DNA of 64,000 nucleotides from Streptomyces macrolidinus (GTDB lineage Bacteria > Actinomycetota > Actinomycetes > Streptomycetales > Streptomycetaceae). Both the position numbers and the translations under genes were made by a program. The stretch's first letter is position 1. Each line of letters begins with the position of its first letter. Shown piece after piece: positions 1-7,532 of the stretch. The notes under the pieces are model-generated. The model ran no database searches. It was given only the letters and a program-made list of their open reading frames with translations, and was not told the DNA's origin. The stretch covers positions 1-64,000 of the forward strand of contig NZ_JAMWMR010000003.1 in assembly GCF_023887685.1 (NCBI RefSeq), written 5' to 3'.

Positions 1-1725
1 CGCGGCCTTGCGCGTACGACGACGGGGCTTGGTCTCCGCGACCTCCGCGACCTCCGCCGCGACCTCGGGGGTCTCGACGGCGGCGGGAGCCTCCGCCTCT
101 ACGGCCTTGCGCGTCCGACGACGGCGCGGCTTCTCCACCGGCTCGGCGGCCTCCGCCGTGTCGACGGCGACCTCGGCGGCCTCGGGCTGTTCGGTCTCCG
201 TCACCGTGGCGACGGCGACCGGCTCCGCCGACATCCCGCCGCGCGTACGGCGGCGCCGACGCGGCGTACGCGGCTCCACGGCCTCGGCCGTCTCCACGGC
301 GGCCGTGGCGGTGGCGTCCGGGGCGGGGGCGTCCACCGCCGCGCCGCCCCGCGTACGACGCCGACGGCGCGGCGTGCGCGCCGGGCGCTCCTGCTCGGTG
401 GACGGGGCGGAGGAATGGCGTCCGCGCGGCTTGCGGCCGCCCGTCTCGCCCAGGTCCTCCAGCTTCTCCGCCGCGAGCCCGGCGCGCGTGCGCTCCGAGC
501 GCGGCAGCACGCCCTTGGTGCCCTCGGGGATGCCGAGGTCGGTGAAGAGATGCGGCGACGAGGAGTACGTCTCCGGCGGGTCGTTGAAGTCCAGCTCCAG
601 CGCCTTGTTGATGAGCTGCCAGCGCGGGATGTCGTCCCAGTCGACGAGCGTGATCGCCGTACCCGACGCGCCCGCGCGGCCGGTACGGCCGATGCGGTGC
701 AGATACGTCTTCTCGTCCTCGGGGGACTGGTAGTTGATGACGTGCGTGACGCCTTCGACGTCGATGCCGCGCGCGGCCACGTCCGTGCAGACGAGCACGT
801 CCACCTTGCCGTTGCGGAAGGCGCGCAGCGCCTGTTCGCGGGCGCCCTGGCCCAGGTCGCCGTGGACCGCGCCCGAGGCGAAGCCGCGCCGCTGGAGTTG
901 CTCGGCGATGTCGGCCGCCGTCCGCTTCGTACGGCAGAAGATCATCGCGAGACCGCGGCCGTCGGCCTGCAGTATGCGCGCGACCATCTCCGGCTTGTCC
1001 ATGGAGTGCGCGCGGTAGACGAACTGCGCGATGTTCGCGACGGTCGCGCCCTCGTCGTCCGGCGCGGTGGCGCGGATGTGCGTGGGCCGCGACATGTAGC
1101 GGCGGGCCAGGCCGATGACCGCGCCCGGCATGGTCGCCGAGAACAGCATGGTCTGGCGGCCGGCCGGAAGCATGTTGATGATCTTCTCGACGTCGGGCAG
1201 GAAGCCCAGGTCGAGCATCTCGTCGGCCTCGTCGAGCACCAGGCACTTCACGTGCTTCAGGTCGAGCTTGCCCTGGCCGGCGAGGTCCAGCAGACGGCCC
1301 GGGGTGCCGATGACGACATCGACGCCGTTCTTGAGGGCCTCCACCTGGGGTTCGTACGCCCGGCCGCCGTAGATCGCGGTGACGCGGACGTTGCGCACCT
1401 TGCCCGCGGTCAGGAGGTCGTTGGTGACCTGCGTGCACAGCTCGCGCGTGGGGACGACGACGAGCGCCTGCGGGGCGTCGGTGAGCGCCTCCGGCTTCGC
1501 GCGGCCCGCCTCGACGTCGGCGGGGACCGTGACGCGCTCGAGGAGCGGAAGACCGAAGCCCAGCGTCTTGCCGGTGCCGGTCTTGGCTTGGCCGATGACG
1601 TCGGTGCCGGAGAGGGCTACGGGGAGCGTCATCTCCTGGATGGGAAAGGGATGCGTGATGCCGACGGCTTCCAGAGCCTCGGCCGTCTCGGGAAGGATCC
1701 CGAGTTCTCGGAAGGTGGTAGTCAG
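1..1725 (-). CDS. DEAD-box ATP-dependent RNA helicase with arginine-rich repeat tail (partial, C-terminus off window)
   Basis: An ATP-dependent RNA helicase that likely remodels structured RNA or ribosomal particles in the cytoplasm. The two RecA domains carry the Q motif (FPIQ), AKTGTGKT, PTREL, DEAD, SAT, and HRIGRTGR near residue 350. After about residue 400 comes a low-complexity tail in which PRRRRTRG/K-type blocks recur at least four times, separated by Ala/Val/Glu-rich spacers; the tail runs off the window edge. No ATG or GTG lies near the N-terminus. The best start is CTG at 1725, 7 nt after GAGG, giving (M)TTFRELGILP, which matches where I recall Streptomyces homologues starting. The basic tail is probably an RNA-binding extension. 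Confidence 0.93.
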   Translation of the reverse strand, partial: MTTTFRELGILPETAEALEAVGITHPFPIQEMTLPVALSGTDVIGQAKTGTGKTLGFGLPLLERVTVPADVEAGRAKPEALTDAPQALVVVPTRELCTQVTNDLLTAGKVRNVRVTAIYGGRAYEPQVEALKNGVDVVIGTPGRLLDLAGQGKLDLKHVKCLVLDEADEMLDLGFLPDVEKIINMLPAGRQTMLFSATMPGAVIGLARRYMSRPTHIRATAPDDEGATVANIAQFVYRAHSMDKPEMVARILQADGRGLAMIFCRTKRTAADIAEQLQRRGFASGAVHGDLGQGAREQALRAFRNGKVDVLVCTDVAARGIDVEGVTHVINYQSPEDEKTYLHRIGRTGRAGASGTAITLVDWDDIPRWQLINKALELDFNDPPETYSSSPHLFTDLGIPEGTKGVLPRSERTRAGLAAEKLEDLGETGGRKPRGRHSSAPSTEQERPARTPRRRRRTRGGAAVDAPAPDATATAAVETAEAVEPRTPRRRRRTRGGMSAEPVAVATVTETEQPEAAEVAVDTAEAAEPVEKPRRRRTRKAVEAEAPAAVETPEVAAEVAEVAETKPRRRTRKAA

Positions 1726-2094
1726 GGTGCTGCCTCTTCTGTGAACGCGGTGCGAGGCGAGCGCGGGGGTCGTGACCGTGCCGGAATCACGTCGGCCTGC
1801 CAGGGGCGGCCTGTGGCACGGGACCACGCCGACGCTCCAGCGCTCGTACCGCTGAGGGTCCCTCCGGCTGTCGTAGGCCCCAGGGCCGTACTGACGAGGA
1901 GGGCTGTCGGGTCGGAGCCGATCGGGCCACCGACCGGGCATCCTCATACGTGCGGCCCGTCGAGACCTCGGCAGGCGCATTACCACCATACCCCGGAATC
2001 GCGCACGCGCGTCGGGCGATTCCGTCACGTAGTCGTCGTCACACTGATCGACCGTGAGCCTCGATGACACGGCGCGCGGGCTATTGTGCGCTTC
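1726..2094. other. Divergent intergenic region with a palindrome, no gene seen
   Basis: This gap separates the leftward helicase from the rightward MiaE-like gene, so it should hold both promoters. The most notable element is a 9-bp inverted repeat, CGGAATCGC (1994-2002) and GCGATTCCG (2016-2024), around a further ACGCGCGT palindrome. A -10-like TATTGT (2082-2087) lies 7 nt before the ATG at 2095, suggesting a leaderless transcript. No convincing coding sequence or RNA gene is visible. Confidence 0.5.
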
Positions 2095-2832
2095 ATGACG
2101 ACGCCTGACCACGCCCCCGACGCACCCGCCGAAGCCACCGGAATCGCCGCCCAGGACTGGGCGAAGGCCTCCGTCGATCCCCAGTACCGCGCTGCCGTCG
2201 TGGACCTGCTCGGCGCCCTCGCCTACGGGGAACTCGCGGCGTTCGAGCGGCTCGCGGAGGACGCGAAGCTCGCACCGACGCTCACGGACAAGGCGGAGCT
2301 GGCGAAGATGGCGTCCGCCGAGTTCCACCACTTCGAGCGGCTCAGGGACCGGCTCACCGAGATCGGTACGGGGCCGACGGAGGCGATGGAGCCGTTCGTC
2401 GCGGCGTACGACAGCTTCCACCGGCAGACCGCGCCCGCGGACTGGCTGGAGGGGCTCGTCAAGGCGTACGTGGGCGACTCGATCGCCAGCGACTTCTACC
2501 GCGAGGTCGCCGTCCGGCTCGACAGCGATACGCGCGGGCTCGTGCTCGCCGTCCTCGACGACACGGGGCATGCCAGCTTCGCCGTCGAGAAGGTGCGCGC
2601 CGCGATCGACGCCGACCCGCGCGTGGGCGGACGGCTCGCGCTGTGGGCGCGGCGGCTGATGGGCGAGGCCCTGTCGCAGTCGCAGCGTGTGGTGGCCGAG
2701 CGGGACGCCCTGTCGACCATGCTCGTCGGCGGTGTCGCCGACGGCTTCGACCTCGCCGAGGTCGGCCGGATGTTCTCCCGGATCACCGAGGCGCACACGA
2801 AGCGGATGGCGGCGCTGGGCCTGGCCGCCTGA
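2095..2832 (+). CDS. Ferritin-like fold protein, MiaE-like family
   Basis: A 245-residue all-helical protein resembling the actinobacterial ferritin-like/MiaE-like family. Such proteins can bind a di-iron centre; the substrate here is unknown. Candidate ligands are Glu/His in 'EFHHFERL' (about residues 78-85) and 'DDTGHASF' (about 158-165). The neighbouring RNA helicase makes RNA modification a tempting role, but it is unproven. The ATG at 2095 is preferred over GTG 2086 because TATTGT ends exactly 7 nt upstream, the geometry of a leaderless Streptomyces promoter. Confidence 0.8.
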   Translation: MTTPDHAPDAPAEATGIAAQDWAKASVDPQYRAAVVDLLGALAYGELAAFERLAEDAKLAPTLTDKAELAKMASAEFHHFERLRDRLTEIGTGPTEAMEPFVAAYDSFHRQTAPADWLEGLVKAYVGDSIASDFYREVAVRLDSDTRGLVLAVLDDTGHASFAVEKVRAAIDADPRVGGRLALWARRLMGEALSQSQRVVAERDALSTMLVGGVADGFDLAEVGRMFSRITEAHTKRMAALGLAA

Positions 2833-2860
2833 TCACCGGGGTCGTCCCCTCGGCCGTCCG

Positions 2861-2880
2861 GCCCGGCGTTGCCGCCGGGC
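2861..2880. terminator. Bidirectional hairpin between convergent genes
   Basis: GCCCGGCG (2861-2868) and CGCCGGGC (2873-2880) form an 8-bp GC stem with a TTGC loop. It lies between the MiaE-like gene (+) and the small membrane protein gene (-), so it can serve either side. Confidence 0.5.
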
Positions 2881-2893
2881 CCGGCGCTCGGCC

Positions 2894-3163
2894 TCAGGCC
2901 GTCGCCGACCGGCGGCGGAGTCTTTCCGCGGGCCGCAGCAGCAAGGACAGCGAGGCCGCGCAGACGGTCAGCGCCCCGACGAGGGTCACCAGATGTCCGG
3001 TCGAGCCCAGCGCGCTGCGGGTGACCAACGCGCCGAACAGAGCCCCCGCGGCGCCGGTCGACAGCACCATCGCGCGGGCCGGAAGCCGATGGGGCAGGCG
3101 GTGCGCCGCCGCCCAGGCCAGGACGAGTCCGAGGACGGCGGAGCCGAGCGCTTCCACGAGCAT
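2894..3163 (-). CDS. Small hydrophobic membrane protein of unknown function
   Basis: An 89-residue protein beginning MLVEALGSAVLG with about three hydrophobic stretches (residues 3-17, 33-50 and 55-75) and a basic Arg-rich C-terminus, so it is probably an inner-membrane protein with a cytosolic tail. ATG 3163 follows a strong GGGAGGGG ribosome site and is preferred over the upstream in-frame start at 3199. No recognisable domain. It is convergent with the MiaE-like gene and lies downstream of the DUF3107 gene on the same strand, separated from it by a strong hairpin. Confidence 0.6.
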   Translation of the reverse strand: MLVEALGSAVLGLVLAWAAAHRLPHRLPARAMVLSTGAAGALFGALVTRSALGSTGHLVTLVGALTVCAASLSLLLRPAERLRRRSATA

Positions 3164-3273
3164 GGCAATTCCCCTCCCGCACGGCTGCTGCCAGGGCAAA
3201 GCGGTCGTAGCCCGGTCCTACCCGTGGCGCGCGGACCACAATCCCCCGGGGGACGACGCGAGGGGCCGGTGAC

Positions 3274-3317
3274 CACGCGAGGGGCCCGGTGGCATCTGCC
3301 ACCGGGCCCCTCGCGTG
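3274..3317. terminator. Strong 20-bp stem terminator downstream of the DUF3107 gene
   Basis: Positions 3274-3293 and 3298-3317 are perfectly complementary over 20 bp with an ATCT loop. The motif CGCGAGGGGCC also occurs just upstream at about 3257, suggesting partial duplication. It terminates the leftward DUF3107 transcript and insulates the small membrane gene. Confidence 0.85.
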
Positions 3318-3341
3318 TGATCCGGACTGCCGGATCCGTGC

Positions 3342-3569
3342 TTACAGCGTTCCGAAGCCCACCTTGCGCGGAGCCGGCTCGCCGATCTCCACATAGGCGA
3401 GACGGTCGGCCGGTACCAGAAGCTTGCGGCCGTGCTCGTCCACGAGGCTCAGGAGCTGCGCCTTGCCGGCCAGCGCCTCGGCCACGACCTGCTCGACCTC
3501 TTCGGCGCTCTGACCGCTCTCCAGCACGATCTCGCGGGGCGCGTGCTGCACGCCGATCTTGACCTCCAC
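3342..3569 (-). CDS. DUF3107 family protein (TB9.4-like)
   Basis: A 75-residue protein starting (M)EVKIGVQHAPREIVLESG. It matches the short actinobacterial DUF3107 family, whose Mycobacterium member is TB9.4 (Rv3208A). The biochemical role is unknown. The GTG at 3569 follows GGAGGG by 6 nt and gives the usual family length; the longer frame upstream has no ribosome site. Next to a TetR regulator and near the DEAD-box helicase, it reproduces the mycobacterial neighbourhood. Confidence 0.88.
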   Translation of the reverse strand: MEVKIGVQHAPREIVLESGQSAEEVEQVVAEALAGKAQLLSLVDEHGRKLLVPADRLAYVEIGEPAPRKVGFGTL

Positions 3570-3731
3570 GGCTTTCCCTCCGACGGTCAGTGATGTGCGC
3601 GGCCGTCCGCGCCGTACCAGCACACATTAGCCCGGTGAGGGGATACGTACGCTCGGTCCCCGCACGCCAGGAGCGAACAGCGGACGGGAACAATGCCCGG
3701 CCGCGCCCCGCGCGGGGTCGGCGGGGGTGCG

Positions 3732-4376
3732 TCAGCTCTGCTGTTCGCTACCGTGCAGCGGGAAGCCCGCGATGCCCCGCCAGGCCAGCGAGGTCAGCAA
3801 CTGCACCGCCTGGTCGCGCGGGACACTGCGGTCGCTGTGCAGCCAGGAGCGCGCCACGACCTGGGCGAGGCCGCCGAGCCCGGAGGCCAGCAGCATCGAC
3901 TCGGCCCGCGAGAGACCGGTGTCCTCGGCGATGACGTCGCAGATGGCCTCGGCGCACTCGTGCGTGACCTTGTCGACGCGCTCGCGCACGGCGGGCTCGT
4001 TCGTCAGGTCGGACTCGAACACCAGTCGGAAGGCGCCGCCGTCGTCCTCCACGTACACGAAGTACGCGTCCATCGTGGCCCGTACGCGCTGCTTGTTGTC
4101 GGTCGTCGACGCGAGCGCGGTCCGTACGGCCTGCAGCAGGGCCTCGCAGTGCTGGTCCAGCAGGGCCAGATACAGGTCGAGCTTGCCCGGGAAGTGCTGG
4201 TAGAGCACCGGCTTGCTGACGCCCGCGCGCTCGGCGATGTCGTCCATCGCGGCGGCGTGGTAGCCCTGCGCCACGAAGACTTCCTGTGCGGCGCCCAGCA
4301 ACTGGTTCCGTCGGGCACGGCGCGGCAGGCGCGTGCCTCGCGGGCGTGCCGCCTCTGTCTGCTCGATGGCTGTCAC
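3732..4376 (-). CDS. TetR family transcriptional regulator
   Basis: A 214-residue TetR-type DNA-binding protein. The N-terminal helix-turn-helix includes 'RRNQLLGAAQEVF' and 'MDDIAERAGVSKPVLYQHFPGK' (about residues 25-65). The C-terminal ligand domain contains FVYVEDDGGAFRLVFESDLTNE. GTG 4376 is chosen because GGGAGG lies 4 nt upstream. The orthologous position in mycobacteria (Rv3208) also holds a TetR regulator beside DUF3107. Ligand and target are not evident from sequence. Confidence 0.9.
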   Translation of the reverse strand: MTAIEQTEAARPRGTRLPRRARRNQLLGAAQEVFVAQGYHAAAMDDIAERAGVSKPVLYQHFPGKLDLYLALLDQHCEALLQAVRTALASTTDNKQRVRATMDAYFVYVEDDGGAFRLVFESDLTNEPAVRERVDKVTHECAEAICDVIAEDTGLSRAESMLLASGLGGLAQVVARSWLHSDRSVPRDQAVQLLTSLAWRGIAGFPLHGSEQQS

Positions 4377-4532
4377 GCCGCCTCCCAAATTCGTCCATAT
4401 GCGGTGTGCGCCGCCCGGCCATCGTACTTTTCGGTAACCGTGGTGTGCGCGGTGCGAGCGCAGAATTTCACGGACCGACCAGCGGCGAAAGCCGCGCAGG
4501 GATTTTCGGAAGGTGCGGGGCGCGCAGGGGCG

Positions 4533-4754
4533 TCACCGGTAGTCGTCCTCGTCGAGGTGGATGACGCGCTTCTGCTCCACGAGGTCCGCCTCGTTGGCGC
4601 GCAGCCGCTCCTCCTCGGTCACGGGTTCCTCCCGCTCCTGGGACAGCTCCGCGTGCTGCTCCGCCGCGTCGTGCTCCGAGGCCTCCACGTCGAGCTCGAC
4701 GGTCTCGGTCTCGTCCTCCTCGAACGTCTCGGGATCCGTGGGGTCTACGGTCAT
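4533..4754 (-). CDS. Small highly acidic protein of unknown function
   Basis: A 73-residue hydrophilic protein, MTVDPTDPETFEEDE..., with about one third Asp/Glu and no hydrophobic segment. It may be disordered or helical. ATG 4754 follows GGGAGC by about 5 nt, while the longer upstream frame has no ribosome site. It is transcribed leftward, divergent from the alpha/beta hydrolase at 4937, and has no domain I recognise. Confidence 0.6.
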   Translation of the reverse strand: MTVDPTDPETFEEDETETVELDVEASEHDAAEQHAELSQEREEPVTEEERLRANEADLVEQKRVIHLDEDDYR

Positions 4755-4936
4755 GGTGGGCTCCCTTCCCAGGTTCTGGAGCGCTCCTGAAAGAGGCAGG
4801 GGCCACAGGCGGGTACCCTGCTTCGAGCCTAGGAGACACCCGATCGGGACGCTATGTGCGGTGCGTGCCGTGTGTGCTTGTCGTATGTGATGGCTCACAC
4901 AGGAATGGGCGCGTGATCGTCTCGTAACATTGCCGC

Positions 4937-5950
4937 ATGTCTTCGACCGAGCTACCGCCTGTCCCGGCCGTCAACGCGCTCCCGAAGGTGTCGCCCGTCG
5001 AGGCCGAGGGCGGCGAGCGGCTCAGGTCGGTGAGGCTGCCGGGGGCCACGCTCGCGGTGCGGTCGGGGTCGTCGGGGAACAAGGGCCTGCCGCCCGCGCT
5101 CTATGTGCACGGACTCGGCGGCTCCTCCCAGAACTGGTCGGCGCTGATGCCGCTGCTCGACGGGCTCGTCGACGGCGAGGCGGTCGATCTGCCGGGCTTC
5201 GGCGACTCGCCGCCCCCGGACGACGGCGACTACTCGGTCACCGGGCACGCGCGTGCGGTCATCCGCTATCTCGACGCGGCCGAGCGCGGCCCCGTGCACC
5301 TGTTCGGCAACTCGCTGGGCGGCGCCGTCGCCACGCGCGTGGCGGCCGTACGGCCCGATCTCGTCCGTACGCTCTCCCTCGTCTCGCCCGCGCTCCCGGA
5401 GGTCTTCATCCAGCGCGGCGCGATCCCGACGGGGCTGCTCGCACTGCCCGGCATGGCCTCCCTGTTCACCCGGTGTACCAAGGAATGGACGCCCGAGGAA
5501 CGCGTGCGCGGGGTCATGGCGCTGTGTTACGGCGATCCCGGACGGGTCTCCCCCGAGGGCTTCCGCAACGCGGTCGAGGAGATGGAGCGGCGGCTGCGAC
5601 TGCCGTACTTCTGGGACGCGATGGCGCGTTCCGCGCGCGGGATCGTGAACGCGTACACGCTCGGCGGGCAGCACGGGCTGTGGCGTCAGGCGGAGCGGGT
5701 GCTCGCGCCGACGCTGCTCGTGTACGGCGGCCGGGACCAACTGGTGTCGTTCCGGATGGCCCGGCGCGCGGCGCGCTCCTTCCGCGACTCCCGGCTGCTG
5801 ACCCTGCCGGACGCGGGGCATGTCGCGATGATGGAGTATCCCGAGCAGGTGGCGGCGGCGTTCCGTGAACTCCTCGCCGCCGCGGGGCCGCCCGCCGGGC
5901 CGGGGGCCGTGGTCGCGGGTGGGTCCGACCGTGCCGGCGCGGGGAGTTGA
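4937..5950 (+). CDS. Alpha/beta hydrolase
   Basis: A 337-residue alpha/beta-fold hydrolase, probably an esterase or lipase-like enzyme acting in the cytosol. The oxyanion region HGLGG is near residue 58, the nucleophile elbow GNSLGG has Ser near 126, the acid is in GGRDQLV (about 272) and the histidine in DAGHVAMME (about 301). The Ala/Gly/Pro-rich tail after residue 315 is low complexity. TAACAT (4925-4930) ends 6 nt before ATG 4937, so the mRNA is probably leaderless. The DUF3152 gene starts 9 nt after its stop, implying an operon. Confidence 0.88.
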   Translation: MSSTELPPVPAVNALPKVSPVEAEGGERLRSVRLPGATLAVRSGSSGNKGLPPALYVHGLGGSSQNWSALMPLLDGLVDGEAVDLPGFGDSPPPDDGDYSVTGHARAVIRYLDAAERGPVHLFGNSLGGAVATRVAAVRPDLVRTLSLVSPALPEVFIQRGAIPTGLLALPGMASLFTRCTKEWTPEERVRGVMALCYGDPGRVSPEGFRNAVEEMERRLRLPYFWDAMARSARGIVNAYTLGGQHGLWRQAERVLAPTLLVYGGRDQLVSFRMARRAARSFRDSRLLTLPDAGHVAMMEYPEQVAAAFRELLAAAGPPAGPGAVVAGGSDRAGAGS

Positions 5951-5958
5951 GGCGCGGC

Positions 5959-7290
5959 GTGGGACGACACAGCCGCAAGGGGCGGGACAACGGCACGCGC
6001 GGGAACACGGTCGCCGCCTCCGGTATACCGGGGACGGACCCGTCGGCCGGGGACACGCGCGCGTCCGCGACCGAGGCGACGCACGCGCGAAGCATCCCGC
6101 GGTTCCCGCAGTACGACAACGCCCGGTACGACAACGCCCGGTACGACAACGTCGGGACGCATGCCCGGGGGGCGCAGGGCGCACCGGTCCACGAGAGCCG
6201 GGGCGGCCATCCCGAGCAGCGTGAACCGGGCGGCGGCTGGGGCGAGTTCGGGCAGGGTGCCGCGCCCGCGGGGGTACGGCAGAGCGCGCCGCCCGGACGC
6301 CGTGGACCCGGCATCCCGGGCCAGCGGACGCAGGGCGGCCCGCGCCAGGAGTATCTCGACGCCTTCGACGAGGACGACGACGTCTTCGCGCCCCGGCGCC
6401 CCCGCACCCCTCGCACCGGCAGCAGCGGCGGCGGGAACGCGTCCGACGGTCCGCCACCGGCCGAGGCGGGCGGCGGGCGTCCCAAGGAGGGCGGCAAGGG
6501 GCGCACGTTCACCGGGATCGCGGCGGCGGCCGTCGCCACGGCGCTCGCGGTCGTCGTGGCGGGCCAGGTCGCGGACGAGCACAGCGGCACGGCCGGGTCG
6601 TCGCAGTCCGCCACCGAACAGGGCGGCGACTCCTACGGCTCCTCCTCCGACGACGACGGCACGACCCCCTCCGCCTCGCCGAGCGCGACCCCGCTGACGT
6701 ACGAGCAGGCGATGCACCGCACGTACCCGCTCAGCGCCACCCTGAAGGGGCCCGGCGCCTTCGACACGGTCCCCGGCACCGACAAGGTGTCCGGCAAGGG
6801 GAAGTACACCTACCGCGTGGACGTGGAGAAGGGGCTCGGCCTGGACGGCGAACTCTTCGCGCAGGCCGTGCAGCGCACCCTCAACGACAACCGCAGTTGG
6901 GCCCACGACGAGACGCATGTCTTCGAGCGCGTCTCCTCCGGCAAGCCCGACTTCGTGGTCACCCTGGCCAGTCCCGGCACCACCGCCGCCTGGTGCGCCA
7001 AGTCGGGCCTGGACACGACGCAGGACAACGTCTCCTGCGACTCGGCGTCCACCGAGCGCGTGATGATCAACGCCTATCGCTGGGCGCAGGGTTCGACGAC
7101 CTACGGCGACAAGATCTACCCGTACCGCCAGATGCTGATCAACCACGAGGTCGGTCACCGACTCGGCAACAACCACGTGACCTGCCAGAAGGACGGCCAG
7201 TTGGCCCCGGTCATGCAGCAGCAGACCAAGTTCCTCGACCACGACGGCATCCACTGTCTGCCCAACCCCTGGCCGTATCCCAGGAGTTGA
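5959..7290 (+). CDS. DUF3152 membrane-anchored zincin-like protein
   Basis: A 443-residue protein beginning MGRHSRKG with a disordered Gly/Asp/Arg-rich cytosolic region. One transmembrane segment (about residues 180-202) is followed by a Ser/Asp-rich linker and a C-terminal extracytoplasmic DUF3152 domain. The motif NHEVGHRLGNNH (about 395-406) resembles an HExxH...H zinc metallopeptidase centre, and paired Cys could form disulphides. GTG 5959 follows TGAGG overlapping the previous stop. A 15-bp unit repeats three times at 6112-6156, giving YDNAR repeats. Substrate unknown. Confidence 0.85.
   Translation: MGRHSRKGRDNGTRGNTVAASGIPGTDPSAGDTRASATEATHARSIPRFPQYDNARYDNARYDNVGTHARGAQGAPVHESRGGHPEQREPGGGWGEFGQGAAPAGVRQSAPPGRRGPGIPGQRTQGGPRQEYLDAFDEDDDVFAPRRPRTPRTGSSGGGNASDGPPPAEAGGGRPKEGGKGRTFTGIAAAAVATALAVVVAGQVADEHSGTAGSSQSATEQGGDSYGSSSDDDGTTPSASPSATPLTYEQAMHRTYPLSATLKGPGAFDTVPGTDKVSGKGKYTYRVDVEKGLGLDGELFAQAVQRTLNDNRSWAHDETHVFERVSSGKPDFVVTLASPGTTAAWCAKSGLDTTQDNVSCDSASTERVMINAYRWAQGSTTYGDKIYPYRQMLINHEVGHRLGNNHVTCQKDGQLAPVMQQQTKFLDHDGIHCLPNPWPYPRS
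6112..6156 (+). repeat. 15-bp x3 in-frame tandem repeat in the DUF3152 gene
   Basis: Three consecutive copies of TACGACAACGCCCGG (the last one diverged) encode repeated YDNAR in the disordered N-terminal region. This is a likely recent slippage expansion. Confidence 0.9.
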
Positions 7291-7532
7291 CGGCGCGTCG
7301 ATGGTGCCTCGCCAACGCGTCAAGGGCGGCCGTCCGACGCGTCCGCCAGTGGCTGCCTGATGTCGTAGCGCGCTAGAACGCGGTCCGTACGGGAAAGTTA
7401 CGACCGTTCACCCCTTTTGGTGGCGCGATGGACAACCGTCCGTCGCGCCACCGTCGTGTCCGCATACGTTCGTCCCGCTGCGAGCCGCCGGGGCAACGGC
7501 GGCTCCTCGGACGGGAGATCGGGGGTGCGTTC

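Noticed and set aside
415..2067. A 550-residue plus-strand frame opposite the DEAD-box helicase
   Set aside because: Product is low-complexity Arg/Ala/Val/Leu; the minus-strand helicase has every DEAD-box motif.
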